Below are positions 44,604 to 54,482 of a stretch of 64,000 nt of DNA, piece after piece. The stretch spans positions 310,001 to 374,000 of the forward strand of contig NZ_FYFA01000002.1 of the NCBI RefSeq assembly GCF_900188435.1, read 5' to 3'. The translations under genes and the position numbers were made by a program. Under the pieces are notes generated by a model. It had not been told where the DNA came from and ran no database searches. It saw only the letters and a program-made list of their open reading frames with translations. Origin of the DNA: Marinobacter sp. es.048 (lineage in GTDB: Bacteria > Pseudomonadota > Gammaproteobacteria > Pseudomonadales > Oleiphilaceae). The number at the start of each line of letters is the position of its first letter. Within the stretch, counting starts at the first letter, position 1.

Positions 44604-46319
44604 CTACCCTTTGGCGATCAGGTTTTGGCTCGCAAGTTCACTACGGAAGTCCCGCAGCAGGCTCAGCACCGGATTGGGTGCAGCCTGGCCCAGGCCGCAG
44701 ATGGAAGCATCCATCATCACACCCGCCAGCTGTTGGAGCGTTTCCTCATCCCAGGTACCCCGTTCCAGCAACGTCAGCATTTTCTCGGTGCCGACACGGC
44801 ACGGGGTGCACTGCCCGCAGGACTCATCCGCGAAGAAGCCTAAAAGGTTTGCGGCGGCGGCTTGCAAATCGTCCTGATCAGACAGGACGATCACCGCGGC
44901 GGAGCCGATAAAACAGCCGTGCTCCTGCAGGGTATCGAAGTCCAGGGGAATGTCGGCTTTACTAGCCGGCAATATCCCGCCCGAGGCCCCGCCGGGCAGA
45001 TAAGCCAGCAGGCGATGCCCTTCGGCCATGCCGCCGCAATATTCTCCAATTAGCTCATTGAGGGTGATGCCCGCAGGCGCAACGTGCACACCGGGCCGGG
45101 CGACCCGCCCGGACACCGAAAAGCTGCGAAGCCCCTTACGACCATGGCGCCCCTGGCTGGCGAACCATTCCGCACCCTGGGCGTGGATGCGCGGGATCCA
45201 GTAAACGGTCTCGACGTTGTTAACCAGGGTGGGCTGGCCAAACAATCCTTTCTGCGCAACGAATGGCGGGCGATGGCGTGGCTTGCCGGGCTTGCCTTCC
45301 AGAGACTCAATCAGGGCGGATTCCTCACCGCAGATATAGGCTCCAGCGCCACGGCGCAGGATGATAAAACCCGGCTCGACGATGTCGGCCGCTTCCAGCT
45401 CGGCCATGGCCTCTTTCAGAACACTGTGCAGGCCGGGATACTCATCCCGGAGGTAGATGTAGAGGGCTTGAGCCTCGACAGCCCAGGCACTGACCAGGGC
45501 CCCCTCCAGGAAAACATGGGGTTCTCGCTCAAGGTAGTAACGGTCCTTAAAGGTGCCCGGCTCGCCTTCGTCGGCATTGATTACCGCATACCGGGGCCCC
45601 GTCTCGGCTCGCACGGCCTGCCACTTGCGGAAGGTGGGGAATCCGGCGCCGCCGAGACCGCGCAGGCCGGCGAGCTCCAGTTCCTTGGCCAGCGATTCGA
45701 CGCTCACCCAGCCTTCGCGGCAATCCTTCAGTAACTGATAACCACCGGCTGAGTTGTAATCCGCAAGTCCTTGCCAGTGGATTTCTTCCGGCTGAATCTG
45801 CCCCTGCTCTACCGCCGCACCCACAGCCTGGGCATTGGCATGGCAAACGTGATGATGGCCGACTTCTACCACTGGCGCCGTGTCGCAGCGCCCCATGCAG
45901 GGTGCTCGCCTCACACGCACCTGGGCGGGATCCGCTCCGTCAGATAGCGCCTGATGCAGCGCCTCTGCTCCGGCCAGTTGGCACGAAAGCGAATCACACA
46001 CCCGCAAGGTTATTGCCGGTGGTGGCGTTTGTTCGTCGTGAATGACGTCGAAATGGGCGTAAAAGGTGGCCGTTTCATAAATAGCGGCCATGGGCAGATT
46101 CATGAAAGACGCGAGGGCCCGGAGGCGAGGCATGGAGAGGTAGCCGTAGGCATCCTGAATCAAATGCAGATGCTCGATCAGGCGATCGCGGTGTCGCAAT
46201 GACGAATCAACGCGTTCGTCACCGATCAGGTCCCGAAGCTCCGACAGTACAGCGGGTTCCAGCTGTCGGCCACGAAGGCCGGAACGACGGCGTTTGACCA
46301 CTTCTCCTTCTGTATTCAT
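44604..46319 (-). CDS. fdsB: Formate dehydrogenase FdsG-FdsB fusion (NAD-binding diaphorase)
   Basis: A 571-residue fusion. Residues 1-165 are NuoE/FdsG-like: a helical region with YLSMPRLRALASFMNLP and a 2Fe-2S thioredoxin-like domain with CDSLSC and CMGRCD. Residues about 170-571 are NuoF/FdsB-like: RGLGGAGFPTFRKWQAV, NADEGEPGTFKDR for NADH and FMN, and CGEESALIESLEGKPG, with the 4Fe-4S motif ESCGQCTPCR. It passes electrons from FdsA to NAD. The gene starts the operon; the 242-base gap upstream (46320-46561) holds its promoter and a terminator of the next gene. Confidence 0.9.
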   Translation of the reverse strand: MNTEGEVVKRRRSGLRGRQLEPAVLSELRDLIGDERVDSSLRHRDRLIEHLHLIQDAYGYLSMPRLRALASFMNLPMAAIYETATFYAHFDVIHDEQTPPPAITLRVCDSLSCQLAGAEALHQALSDGADPAQVRVRRAPCMGRCDTAPVVEVGHHHVCHANAQAVGAAVEQGQIQPEEIHWQGLADYNSAGGYQLLKDCREGWVSVESLAKELELAGLRGLGGAGFPTFRKWQAVRAETGPRYAVINADEGEPGTFKDRYYLEREPHVFLEGALVSAWAVEAQALYIYLRDEYPGLHSVLKEAMAELEAADIVEPGFIILRRGAGAYICGEESALIESLEGKPGKPRHRPPFVAQKGLFGQPTLVNNVETVYWIPRIHAQGAEWFASQGRHGRKGLRSFSVSGRVARPGVHVAPAGITLNELIGEYCGGMAEGHRLLAYLPGGASGGILPASKADIPLDFDTLQEHGCFIGSAAVIVLSDQDDLQAAAANLLGFFADESCGQCTPCRVGTEKMLTLLERGTWDEETLQQLAGVMMDASICGLGQAAPNPVLSLLRDFRSELASQNLIAKG

Positions 46320-46502
46320 TGTTTTTGACCAGGCGCCGAGGGTCCAGATACAGCCTTATTGGCTGGCTTGACTGCTTTCGAGTCATTGAAGCATATCCAG
46401 ACGGGGTGGCGCCAGCATGTGCCGAAGCCAAAGCACCAGCAATCGAAAATGCAGAAGCCCATTAGATGAAGCTCATCGACACGCTATTTTCCTGAGCTGT
46501 TA

Positions 46503-46540
46503 TGAAAAAGCCGGAAGCGATCAATGATCACCTCCGGCTG
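46503..46540 (-). terminator. Intrinsic terminator after the S8 protease gene
   Basis: On the minus strand GCCGGA (rc at 46538-46533) pairs with TCCGGC across an inner GATCA/TGATC pairing, and the stem is followed by CTTTTTC (46509-46504). It lies 22 bases past the protease stop codon, on the same strand. Stem plus T-tract make it a convincing rho-independent terminator. Confidence 0.8.
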
Positions 46541-46561
46541 CAAACTCACCGAGGAGTTAAA

Positions 46562-48256
46562 TCAATTGCAGTAAACGCTCGTAAACGCCTTTTCTGCGTT
46601 CAGGTTCACTGGAATGGGCGATCCACAATGGCTATTGTCCGTGTTGCAGACAGCGAGCCCGTAGTCGCTAACACTTGGATCGATGTTCTTCAGAAGAACA
46701 CGAGAGCCCTGGCTACTGGCCACCTCAACACCATTGGCAACTTCAAAGCGAGCACTGTCTGACACCTCAAACACCTTGAAGAACTTGTCTTCAACAGGAA
46801 TCTGATCCTCTTCGTTCTCAAAAATCTTGTTAGAGCGATCAATGTCCAGCTTTGTCGTGTCGACCTCATAGAGGTTGCATACGTGCAGGCCAGCCGCAGG
46901 CTGAGTGTATGCTTGGGTATTCGGCCGATCTTCGTTGAGCAAGGCATGGCTCAGTGGCCTGGCAACATAAGTCTCACCAGAGACGGCCTTCGCCAGCTCC
47001 AGGCTATCAATAATGCCCTTGTCGAGTACCTGGGTGGATTCACCGGTCAAGCCGTCGTTCTTCGTGCCGGTAAGGAGGCGGATGATTCGACGCTCATCGG
47101 CTTCGGGTTCAGCAGCTTTGATCAACGCAGCGTGCCCAGACACGATCGGCGCTGAAAAGGAAGTCCCATACACATATCTATAGTCCTCAACATCGTTCGT
47201 AGTGAAGACGGAGCTACCGGTCGCATAGATGTCAACAAGCTCCCCAAAGTTGGAGAAGCCTGACTTCTGCCCATCCAGCATGTTGGCACCGACAGACACG
47301 ACACCCTCGCAGTTAGTGGGGTAGGTGTTGGAAGCATCCATATTTTCGTTACCTGCTGCACCGACAACTAGGATGCGTTTGGATCGAGCGATGTTGAGTG
47401 CGTCCTGCAAGTAGCGTGGACACGTGGTTATCGCACCAAGAGACAGATTGATTACATCCACAGGCTCACTTAGCGTTGCTACCCCCTCAACGGGCTCGCC
47501 AGCCAACCACAAAATGGCATCGGCAACGTCGGTGGTAAAGCCACTGCCAGTGCACCAAAGTGCACGTGCTGCGATAATGTCAGCATCGACGATACCGGCC
47601 ATGCCTTTGCCATTATTAGTTGTTGCCGCAGTTATATGCGCACCATGGGTGCCGTGACGGTACTCGCAGGTGGGGTCCAGGACATTCTCACGAAACTCAG
47701 GACCACGCTCCCCAGTAACGACATTGGCGCCAGATGAGTAGGTAATGTCGCCGGTTTCTGCAAAGCCACTATCAACGAAGCCGATACGCATACGCTCTGA
47801 TCGATCGTAGATGGCCTGAGCCCGGTTAATGTTCAGGCGACCGGGTGTGGTCTCAGAAGAATCATCCCAGATTCTTTGGTCAATAAGCCTCGGGTCATTG
47901 TAAACCTGATCGCCAACCGCGCTTCCGCGTACAGTAGATGGTACCGGAATTTCTTTGACCGGCTTGATGTTCTCTATTTTTCGGGCGATCTCAATGTCAC
48001 CAATGGTGGCATCGTTCTCCAGTCGCTCTATGGTTTCCTCAACCTCATCTCCGGATACGACAAGACGCTTCCAACGATATTCCAAAGTATCACCTTGAGT
48101 TGAGCCTTCCTCGCTACCAATAACCTTGTAGACAATGATGGCTTTTTCGCTGTCCGAAGATTCCGGAACAGATTTCATGGGAGTTGGCTCATCAGCAAGG
48201 GCCAGACAGTGAGCGCTGACGAAAAACGCTGCTGCGAGTACATTCTTGATCGACAT
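46562..48256 (-). CDS. Secreted S8-family (subtilisin-like) serine protease
   Basis: A 564-residue exported protease. A signal peptide (NVLAAAFFVSAHCLALA) precedes a propeptide-like region (to about 130). The catalytic triad is Asp in RIGFVDSGF, His in YRHGTHGAHI and Ser in YGTSFSAPIVSG, with Asn in VVGAAGNENMD as the oxyanion helper. A C-terminal domain of about 130 residues follows, with cysteine pairs near the end. It follows a lipoprotein gene by 9 bases and is likely co-expressed with it. Export could use the type II system, but this is only inferred. Confidence 0.88.
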   Translation of the reverse strand: MSIKNVLAAAFFVSAHCLALADEPTPMKSVPESSDSEKAIIVYKVIGSEEGSTQGDTLEYRWKRLVVSGDEVEETIERLENDATIGDIEIARKIENIKPVKEIPVPSTVRGSAVGDQVYNDPRLIDQRIWDDSSETTPGRLNINRAQAIYDRSERMRIGFVDSGFAETGDITYSSGANVVTGERGPEFRENVLDPTCEYRHGTHGAHITAATTNNGKGMAGIVDADIIAARALWCTGSGFTTDVADAILWLAGEPVEGVATLSEPVDVINLSLGAITTCPRYLQDALNIARSKRILVVGAAGNENMDASNTYPTNCEGVVSVGANMLDGQKSGFSNFGELVDIYATGSSVFTTNDVEDYRYVYGTSFSAPIVSGHAALIKAAEPEADERRIIRLLTGTKNDGLTGESTQVLDKGIIDSLELAKAVSGETYVARPLSHALLNEDRPNTQAYTQPAAGLHVCNLYEVDTTKLDIDRSNKIFENEEDQIPVEDKFFKVFEVSDSARFEVANGVEVASSQGSRVLLKNIDPSVSDYGLAVCNTDNSHCGSPIPVNLNAEKAFTSVYCN

Positions 48257-48265
48257 AGCCGCTCC

Positions 48266-49138
48266 TTAAAGACCGGTCAGGGGGGTCAGAATTTCGAATC
48301 CGGCAACGTAGTACACTTGCCCTGTTTCTGGATCAGTTTTCAGCATTGAGTCTGCGAAGTAACGGCTGAAACGAGCCTGGGACTCAACATATTCAAGACC
48401 GGAATTGGGCAGAGTCGACATCACAGCACTCGATGTAGCGTCCAATTTACGAATCATCCCGTAACCGTAGTCGTCGTGACTAGCCACCTCAGAAAGCGCG
48501 GTGTTGAGATAGCTTTGAAGAGCGCTCTCGCCAATGATGCCAGCCTGGTAGTCATCATAAGCCTGGGAAAGCTGCTTGAAACTCGATCGAGCCGATGCGT
48601 ATGTGGGCTGACCCGTTGCATCGAAATCATCAATTAATTCGTCCCGCTGGGCCGGGGTCAGATCTTCACGCAGATACCCAAGGTCGATCAGGTATTCGTA
48701 GACCTTTCTGTCTTCCGACAGGGCGAGAATCTCGTCAGCATTTTGCTGGATATTAAAAGCCCGGGACTCGACTGCCTGTGCAGACGTATTGATGCCCATG
48801 ATTTCATAGCGTTGGATCAGAGTGTCATTACCCTTTGACATATACACGTCGTAAGTGCCCAGAACCGGCTGCTCTAATTCGGAAGCAACGATAGAGATAT
48901 CGGAACCAGTGAAAGATAGAGTAAAGCTTTCACTGGGCTGAACCGGCTCGATTCTATCGATGGTGTTGCGAGCAGGGACACTGTCAGTTGTGTCCTCCGC
49001 GATAGAAAATTCAACTTTTTCGTTAATACGGACAGTCTGCGGTTTGTCACTGCCACTGCCACTGCCACCGCCACCGCCACAACCTGTGGCGAAAAGCGCT
49101 ACTGCTATGCATGATGCAAACGCTTTGCTAGATCTCAT
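48266..49138 (-). CDS. Putative lipoprotein of unknown function
   Basis: A 290-residue protein I do not recognise. The N-terminus carries a lipobox ending FATGC, followed by a Gly-rich/Ser-Gly stretch encoded by 6-base repeats. The rest is a mixed alpha/beta domain with many Ser, Asp and Tyr residues. It precedes the S8 protease by 9 bases, so it could be its propeptide-like inhibitor, anchor or activator; this is a guess from context. Confidence 0.6.
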   Translation of the reverse strand: MRSSKAFASCIAVALFATGCGGGGGSGSGSDKPQTVRINEKVEFSIAEDTTDSVPARNTIDRIEPVQPSESFTLSFTGSDISIVASELEQPVLGTYDVYMSKGNDTLIQRYEIMGINTSAQAVESRAFNIQQNADEILALSEDRKVYEYLIDLGYLREDLTPAQRDELIDDFDATGQPTYASARSSFKQLSQAYDDYQAGIIGESALQSYLNTALSEVASHDDYGYGMIRKLDATSSAVMSTLPNSGLEYVESQARFSRYFADSMLKTDPETGQVYYVAGFEILTPLTGL

Positions 49139-49207
49139 TCAATTTCCTTATTTTGCGAACTCTTCATCTGCTAATGCTTTTTGGTAACTTTTTTGTTCAG
49201 CAACTTT

Positions 49208-49678
49208 TTAATTAACGCCATTGGAGGCATCTACGAGGGGGTTCCCAGTGGGGCTATTTCGAGAATTGGTTTTGTATGCCTTGACTAATTCCCCGTTGGT
49301 ATCGAAGCGGACAATGGTTGTTTCGTTCGTATTTCCACCAAAATGACGGATTTCTGTATACGGGTAGGACCAAATTTCTTGGCCATTGCTCTCATTGATT
49401 TCGGGCGGGAATCCCAGAATTTGCTCAACTTCAGCCGAAGTCATGCCAGACTGCAGGCGATCCAGATCTTGATCGGACACTTTCACTCCGTTCGTATACG
49501 GCTGGAACAACCCACCTACGGCATTGCCAACACCTTCCGCAACGGCCCCAACCCCCTCCTTTACACCTTCTGCGGCATTCGAAAATGCGCTCTGGTTTCC
49601 ACCAGAGGTTGCACAACCAGAGAGCGCAATAGAAGCCAAAACGACCGCGCAAAAAAGCTTTACGTGTTTCTCATTCAC
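49208..49678 (-). CDS. BamE/SmpA-like small lipoprotein
   Basis: A 156-residue lipoprotein with lipobox ALSGC. After an Ala/Gly-rich linker (about 30-60), residues 70-140 match the SmpA/OmlA fold: DLDRLQSGMTSAEVEQILGFP, then EIWSYPYTE and ETTIVRFDTNGELVKAY. It is not the housekeeping BamE of the fur-omlA locus, judged by neighbours. A hairpin with T-tract lies just upstream of its start (49705-49734). Confidence 0.72.
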   Translation of the reverse strand: MNEKHVKLFCAVVLASIALSGCATSGGNQSAFSNAAEGVKEGVGAVAEGVGNAVGGLFQPYTNGVKVSDQDLDRLQSGMTSAEVEQILGFPPEINESNGQEIWSYPYTEIRHFGGNTNETTIVRFDTNGELVKAYKTNSRNSPTGNPLVDASNGVN

Positions 49679-49704
49679 TTTGAGATCCTTTTATTTGGTT
49701 CCAT

Positions 49705-49734
49705 GAAAAAAACCCAGCAAAGAGGAGCCGGGCT
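49705..49734 (-). terminator. Hairpin with T-tract just upstream of the BamE-like gene
   Basis: On the minus strand AGCCCGGC pairs with GCTGGG, followed by TTTTTTT (49712-49706). It has the form of an intrinsic terminator but lies 26 bases before the start codon of the minus-strand lipoprotein gene, so it either stops transcripts coming from the tRNA side or acts as an attenuator in that gene's own leader. Confidence 0.6.
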
Positions 49735-50731
<997 letters not shown>

Positions 50732-50791
50732 GGAAAAGATCGAAGGGATCAGATCTTTGTGCTCTCAGGTGGGCATTGAGAGACTTGATAT

Positions 50792-50867
50792 TGGAGCGGG
50801 AAACGAGATTCGAACTCGCGACCCCAACCTTGGCAAGGTTGTGCTCTACCAACTGAGCTATTCCCGC
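50792..50867 (-). tRNA. tRNA-Gly (GCC)
   Basis: A 76-base cloverleaf with encoded CCA. The acceptor stem is GCGGGAA with TTCCCGC, the D arm GCTCAGTTGGTAGAGC, the anticodon loop TTGCCAA with GCC, and the T arm GAGTTCGAATCTC. It is the first of the two tRNAs in this transcript. Confidence 0.97.
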
Positions 50868-50905
50868 TCTTTGTTTCCGGGGCATTGCCTCGTCAACGGC
50901 TGGGT

Positions 50906-50933
50906 ATTCTACGGATTACGCTTCTGCCGTCAA
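50906..50933 (-). promoter_or_regulatory. Promoter of the tRNA-Gly/tRNA-Cys operon
   Basis: On the minus strand TTGACG (50933-50928) and TAGAAT (50911-50906) are spaced by 16 bases, and tRNA-Gly begins 39 bases after the -10 box. A GC-rich discriminator (ACCCAGCC) follows, as at many stable-RNA promoters. It runs back-to-back with the thi promoter. Confidence 0.7.
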
Positions 50934-50968
50934 TACTTTTTTTCAAGTTTATGTTTTATAGGGATTTG

Positions 50969-50998
50969 TTGGTTAAATAATGTTCGGGTCGGTATAAT
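50969..50998 (+). promoter_or_regulatory. Promoter of the thiBPQ operon
   Basis: TTGGTT (50969-50974) and a perfect TATAAT (50993-50998), spaced by 18 bases, lie just before the TPP riboswitch. It is divergent from the tRNA promoter, with 35 bases between their -35 boxes. Confidence 0.65.
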
Positions 50999-51007
50999 GC
51001 ACATAAC

Positions 51008-51095
51008 TCAACGGGGTGCCCGGTTTATTCATCAGGGGCTGAGACCATACCCGCGGAACCTGATCCGGCTCGTACCGGCGAAGGGATTGAGTGCT
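51008..51095 (+). ncRNA. TPP riboswitch (THI element)
   Basis: The conserved core is present: ACGGGGTGCC, then GGCTGAGACCATACCCGC, then GAACCTGATCCGGCT, and GGCGAAGGGATTGAG closing the structure. It is followed 55 bases later by the thiB start codon. Thiamine pyrophosphate binding should lower expression of thiBPQ. Confidence 0.95.
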
Positions 51096-51150
51096 CACCG
51101 TACCGGTGACGCCGCGGCATGGTTCCCTGACCGACATAAGGACTCGAACC

Positions 51151-52155
51151 ATGCCAAAGCTTATCCTCTTCCTGCTGGCGGGCGTTGCCCTGCCCCTCCT
51201 CGCGCATGCACAGGGCAACGAGACTCTGACCGTCTACACGCACCCATCCTTCGCGGCCGAATGGGGGCCTGGTCCGGGCGTTAAGGCGGCCTTCGAGCAA
51301 CAGTGTGACTGCACTCTCGACTATGTAGTGCTGGAAAGCGGAGGTGACATACTTCAGAGGCTCCGTCTGGAAGGCAGTTCTACCGGGGCGGACGTTGTTC
51401 TTGGGCTGGATACGGGCACCATGGAGACCGCTCGCCAGACCGGTTTGCTTACCCCCCATAAAATCGGGCTTGATGCGCTCGATCTGCCGGTGGACTGGGA
51501 CGACTCGCTTTTCGTTCCATATGACTGGGGCTACTTTGCCTTCGTCTACGATACCGAACAGCTGCCCAACCCGCCGGAAAGCCTGGAAGAACTGGTCAAT
51601 TCGCCGGACGACGTCCAGATCATTATCCAGGACCCGCGCACAAGCACCCCGGGTCTCGGCCTGTTGCTCTGGATGAAAGCGGTCTACGGCGACCAGGCCG
51701 GCGAGAAATGGCAGGCGCTGAGCGACAACATCCTGACGACCACCAAGAGCTGGAGTGACGGCTACTTTTCGCTGTTTATGAACGGGGAGGCACCCATGAT
51801 CCTCTCCTACTCAACTTCGCCCGCCTATCACATGGCCATCGATAAGACCGACCGGTATCAGGCGGCACAATTCAAGGAAGGTCATTATCTGCAGGTGGAA
51901 GTGGCTGCGCTGGTGGAACCCTCTGATCAGAAAGCGCTCGCGCGGGAGTTCCTTCAATTTATCCTGACACCGGACTTTCAGCGTCATATTCCGCTCAAGA
52001 ATGTGATGTACCCGGCCATTGATCTCGGCGATGAGTTACCTGCGGTGTTTGATCGATTGATTCAGCCAGAGGCAACCCTGTTTATTGATCCGGCCGAGGT
52101 GGCCGAGCAACGCAAAGCCTGGCTCGATGAATGGCTCAACGCCATGATTCCGTGA
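51151..52155 (+). CDS. thiB: Thiamine ABC transporter substrate-binding protein
   Basis: A 334-residue periplasmic binding protein (TbpA). The signal peptide LILFLLAGVALPLLAHA ends before QGNETLTVYTHPSF. LESGGDILQRLRLEG, ADVVLGLDTG and PYDWGYFAFVYDT are family marks. The ATG at 51151 is the first after the TPP riboswitch; an in-frame codon at 51091 lies inside the riboswitch. It binds thiamine, TMP or TPP and hands them to ThiP. Confidence 0.93.
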   Translation: MPKLILFLLAGVALPLLAHAQGNETLTVYTHPSFAAEWGPGPGVKAAFEQQCDCTLDYVVLESGGDILQRLRLEGSSTGADVVLGLDTGTMETARQTGLLTPHKIGLDALDLPVDWDDSLFVPYDWGYFAFVYDTEQLPNPPESLEELVNSPDDVQIIIQDPRTSTPGLGLLLWMKAVYGDQAGEKWQALSDNILTTTKSWSDGYFSLFMNGEAPMILSYSTSPAYHMAIDKTDRYQAAQFKEGHYLQVEVAALVEPSDQKALAREFLQFILTPDFQRHIPLKNVMYPAIDLGDELPAVFDRLIQPEATLFIDPAEVAEQRKAWLDEWLNAMIP

Positions 52156-53822
52156 TGCAACGATCCTTATCGGCGCCACTCAGTCGCCCTGCCTGGCAGG
52201 TCGTGCCAGGCCTGATTATCGCGCTTGTTCTGCTGGCACTGACCCTGGCCGGTCTGGCGGCGCTGGTGTGGCGGGCTCCCTTGCCTGCGGTGTCCGAGCT
52301 CTGGGAGAATCGATACCTGGCCAACGTTATTCGATTCACTGTCTGGCAGGCCACGCTCTCGACCGTCATAAGCCTGAGCCTGGGGCTGGCAATCGCGCTG
52401 GCTCTGGTCCGGCAACCTCGGTTTCCGGGCCGTAGCCTGCTGTTGCGTATCATGGAACTGAGCCTGGTTTTGCCAACCATCGTGGCAGTATCGGGCCTGA
52501 TTGGTATTTATGGCCGCCAGGGCTGGCTGACCACTCTGGTGGGCGACTGGACGTCCGCTAGCTGGAATCTTTACGGGCTGAAAGGGATCTTACTGGCACA
52601 CGTCTTTTTTAATGCGCCACTGGCCGGCCGCATTCTGCTTCAGGCACTGGAATCAGTGCCGTCGACTCAGCGGCGCGTGGCCAGCCAACTGGGTCTCAGA
52701 GGCTGGTGGCTATGGCGAACGCTGGATTGGCCCGCGGTACGAAGCGTGTTACCAGCACTCTGTGCCCTTGTATTTACCCTGTGTTTTACCAGCTTCGCCA
52801 TTGTTATGACGCTCGGAGGTGGGCCGGCATCCACCACACTTGAAGTGGCCATATACCAATCCCTCCGTTTCGAGTTCGATTTTGGCCGTGCCGCCCAGCT
52901 CGCCATGGTGCAATTGTCAATCTGTGGGGCACTTTGGTTACTTGTCGTGCGACGAGGCGTGACGCATGATTTCGCACCAAATCGAAGGTTCGCGGAAATG
53001 ATCCGCCGTCCCGATTGCCGGGGTGCGACCCGGTTCAGGGACAGAGTTTTACTGTTCACTTTTTCCCTGTTTTTAATGCTACCACTGGCCGCAATCCTGC
53101 TTCGTGGCCTGCCTGGGTTGGCCACTGTCGCCCTCGAAGCTGGCAATCCGCTACTCGATCTGGCGAATGCGACGCTGCGCAGTTTTGCCATTGCCCTGCC
53201 TGCCGGTGTCTTTTCTGTGATGTCCGGCCTCTTGATTCTGACGCTTGCCAGCCGAGGCAAAACATTTTCAAAAATTTCCTCCATAGCGTCAGCGTTGCCC
53301 CTGATGGTGCCACCCATTGTTCTGGGGACGGGGCTGTTTCTGCTGCTTCGCCCGGCCCTTGGGCAACCCTCCGAGGGGTTGGCACTGGTGGCGCTGATAA
53401 ACGGGCTGATGGCCCTGCCCTTTGTAACGCAGTTACTGAAAGGTCCTCTGACCGCACTGGATGAGAACACCGTGCGCCAGGCAGACCAGTTGGGATTGCT
53501 TGGCTGGTATCGCTGGCGCTGGCTGCACTGGCCGCGGCTGAAGCGCCCGATGGCCCTGGCAATGGCCTACGGAACCGCACTCTCTCTCGGGGATTTCGGC
53601 GTCATCGCCTTATTCGGAACGCCGGGCCAGCCTACCCTCCCGGTACTGCTATACCAGCAACTTGGCAGTTACCGTATGGAATTGGCGGCCGGCACTGCCC
53701 TATGGCTCATTGCGATGTTGTTACTGGTGTTTGCCGCCTTCAATCTTGCCAGCCACGAGCGCGGACACCGTAAACATTCGAAAAGTACCATCGAGACCCT
53801 CGCGGAGGCCCGTCATGCTTGA
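52155..53822 (+). CDS. thiP: Thiamine ABC transporter permease
   Basis: A 555-residue double-length permease with about 12 membrane helices in two homologous halves. Each half has an EAA loop: LESVPSTQRRVASQLG and VRQADQLGLLGWYRW. I chose the ATG at 52155, which overlaps the thiB stop as TGATG. It forms the inner-membrane channel of ThiBPQ. Its 3' end overlaps the start of thiQ by 8 bases. Confidence 0.92.
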   Translation: MQRSLSAPLSRPAWQVVPGLIIALVLLALTLAGLAALVWRAPLPAVSELWENRYLANVIRFTVWQATLSTVISLSLGLAIALALVRQPRFPGRSLLLRIMELSLVLPTIVAVSGLIGIYGRQGWLTTLVGDWTSASWNLYGLKGILLAHVFFNAPLAGRILLQALESVPSTQRRVASQLGLRGWWLWRTLDWPAVRSVLPALCALVFTLCFTSFAIVMTLGGGPASTTLEVAIYQSLRFEFDFGRAAQLAMVQLSICGALWLLVVRRGVTHDFAPNRRFAEMIRRPDCRGATRFRDRVLLFTFSLFLMLPLAAILLRGLPGLATVALEAGNPLLDLANATLRSFAIALPAGVFSVMSGLLILTLASRGKTFSKISSIASALPLMVPPIVLGTGLFLLLRPALGQPSEGLALVALINGLMALPFVTQLLKGPLTALDENTVRQADQLGLLGWYRWRWLHWPRLKRPMALAMAYGTALSLGDFGVIALFGTPGQPTLPVLLYQQLGSYRMELAAGTALWLIAMLLLVFAAFNLASHERGHRKHSKSTIETLAEARHA

Positions 53823-54429
53823 GGTAAAGGATCTGACCTTCCGCTATCCCGGCACGGATGCCTCCTGGAACTTTACGTTCCAGGTTAACCCATGCGAATG
53901 CATTGCCATTCAAGGTCCGAGCGGTTCGGGAAAATCCACGCTTCTGAACCTTCTGGCAGGGTTTCTGACGCCTGAATCCGGCTCTGTTCACTGGAACGGT
54001 GAGTGTCTGGAAGATCGCCCCCCATGGGATCGCCCCATCACCAGTCTGTTTCAGGAACATAATCTGTTCGAGCATCTGGATGTTCAGACCAATATCGGCC
54101 TGGGCATCCACCCCGGATTAAAACTCAGCACGGATCAAAAAAGGGCAATCTCCCGAGGGCTTGCCAACGTTGGCCTGGCGGGCTTCGAACGGCGGATGCC
54201 GGGCGATCTCTCCGGCGGTCAGCGCCAGCGAGTCGCCTTGCTGCGCGCGCTTCTTCGAGATCAACCCATCCTTCTGCTCGATGAACCTCTCACCGGGCTG
54301 GACGCCGAGGCACGAAATCAACTGCGTGAGTTACTGAAGAACCACAAGGCGAAAGGCAAAGTGCTGATACTTGCCAGCCATGACGCGGAAGACAGAAAGA
54401 TACTGGCGGATAAGCAGCTGAATCTCTAA
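53815..54429 (+). CDS. thiQ: Thiamine ABC transporter ATP-binding protein
   Basis: A 204-residue ABC ATPase from the ATG at 53815. Walker A is GPSGSGKST, the Q-loop LFQEHNLF, the signature LSGGQRQRVALLRA, Walker B PILLLDEPLTG and the switch His is in LASHDAED. It powers ThiP. It is the last gene of the TPP-controlled operon. Confidence 0.92.
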   Translation: MLEVKDLTFRYPGTDASWNFTFQVNPCECIAIQGPSGSGKSTLLNLLAGFLTPESGSVHWNGECLEDRPPWDRPITSLFQEHNLFEHLDVQTNIGLGIHPGLKLSTDQKRAISRGLANVGLAGFERRMPGDLSGGQRQRVALLRALLRDQPILLLDEPLTGLDAEARNQLRELLKNHKAKGKVLILASHDAEDRKILADKQLNL

Positions 54430-54482
54430 GCTGTCGTTAGCTTGATATTCAATAACTTCCCGAGTCCCGGACGCATCTGCAG

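Noticed and set aside
49036..49082. Short 6-base tandem repeats encoding Gly/Ser
   Set aside because: They encode a lipoprotein linker; repeat length is a multiple of three, so phase variation by frameshift is not expected.
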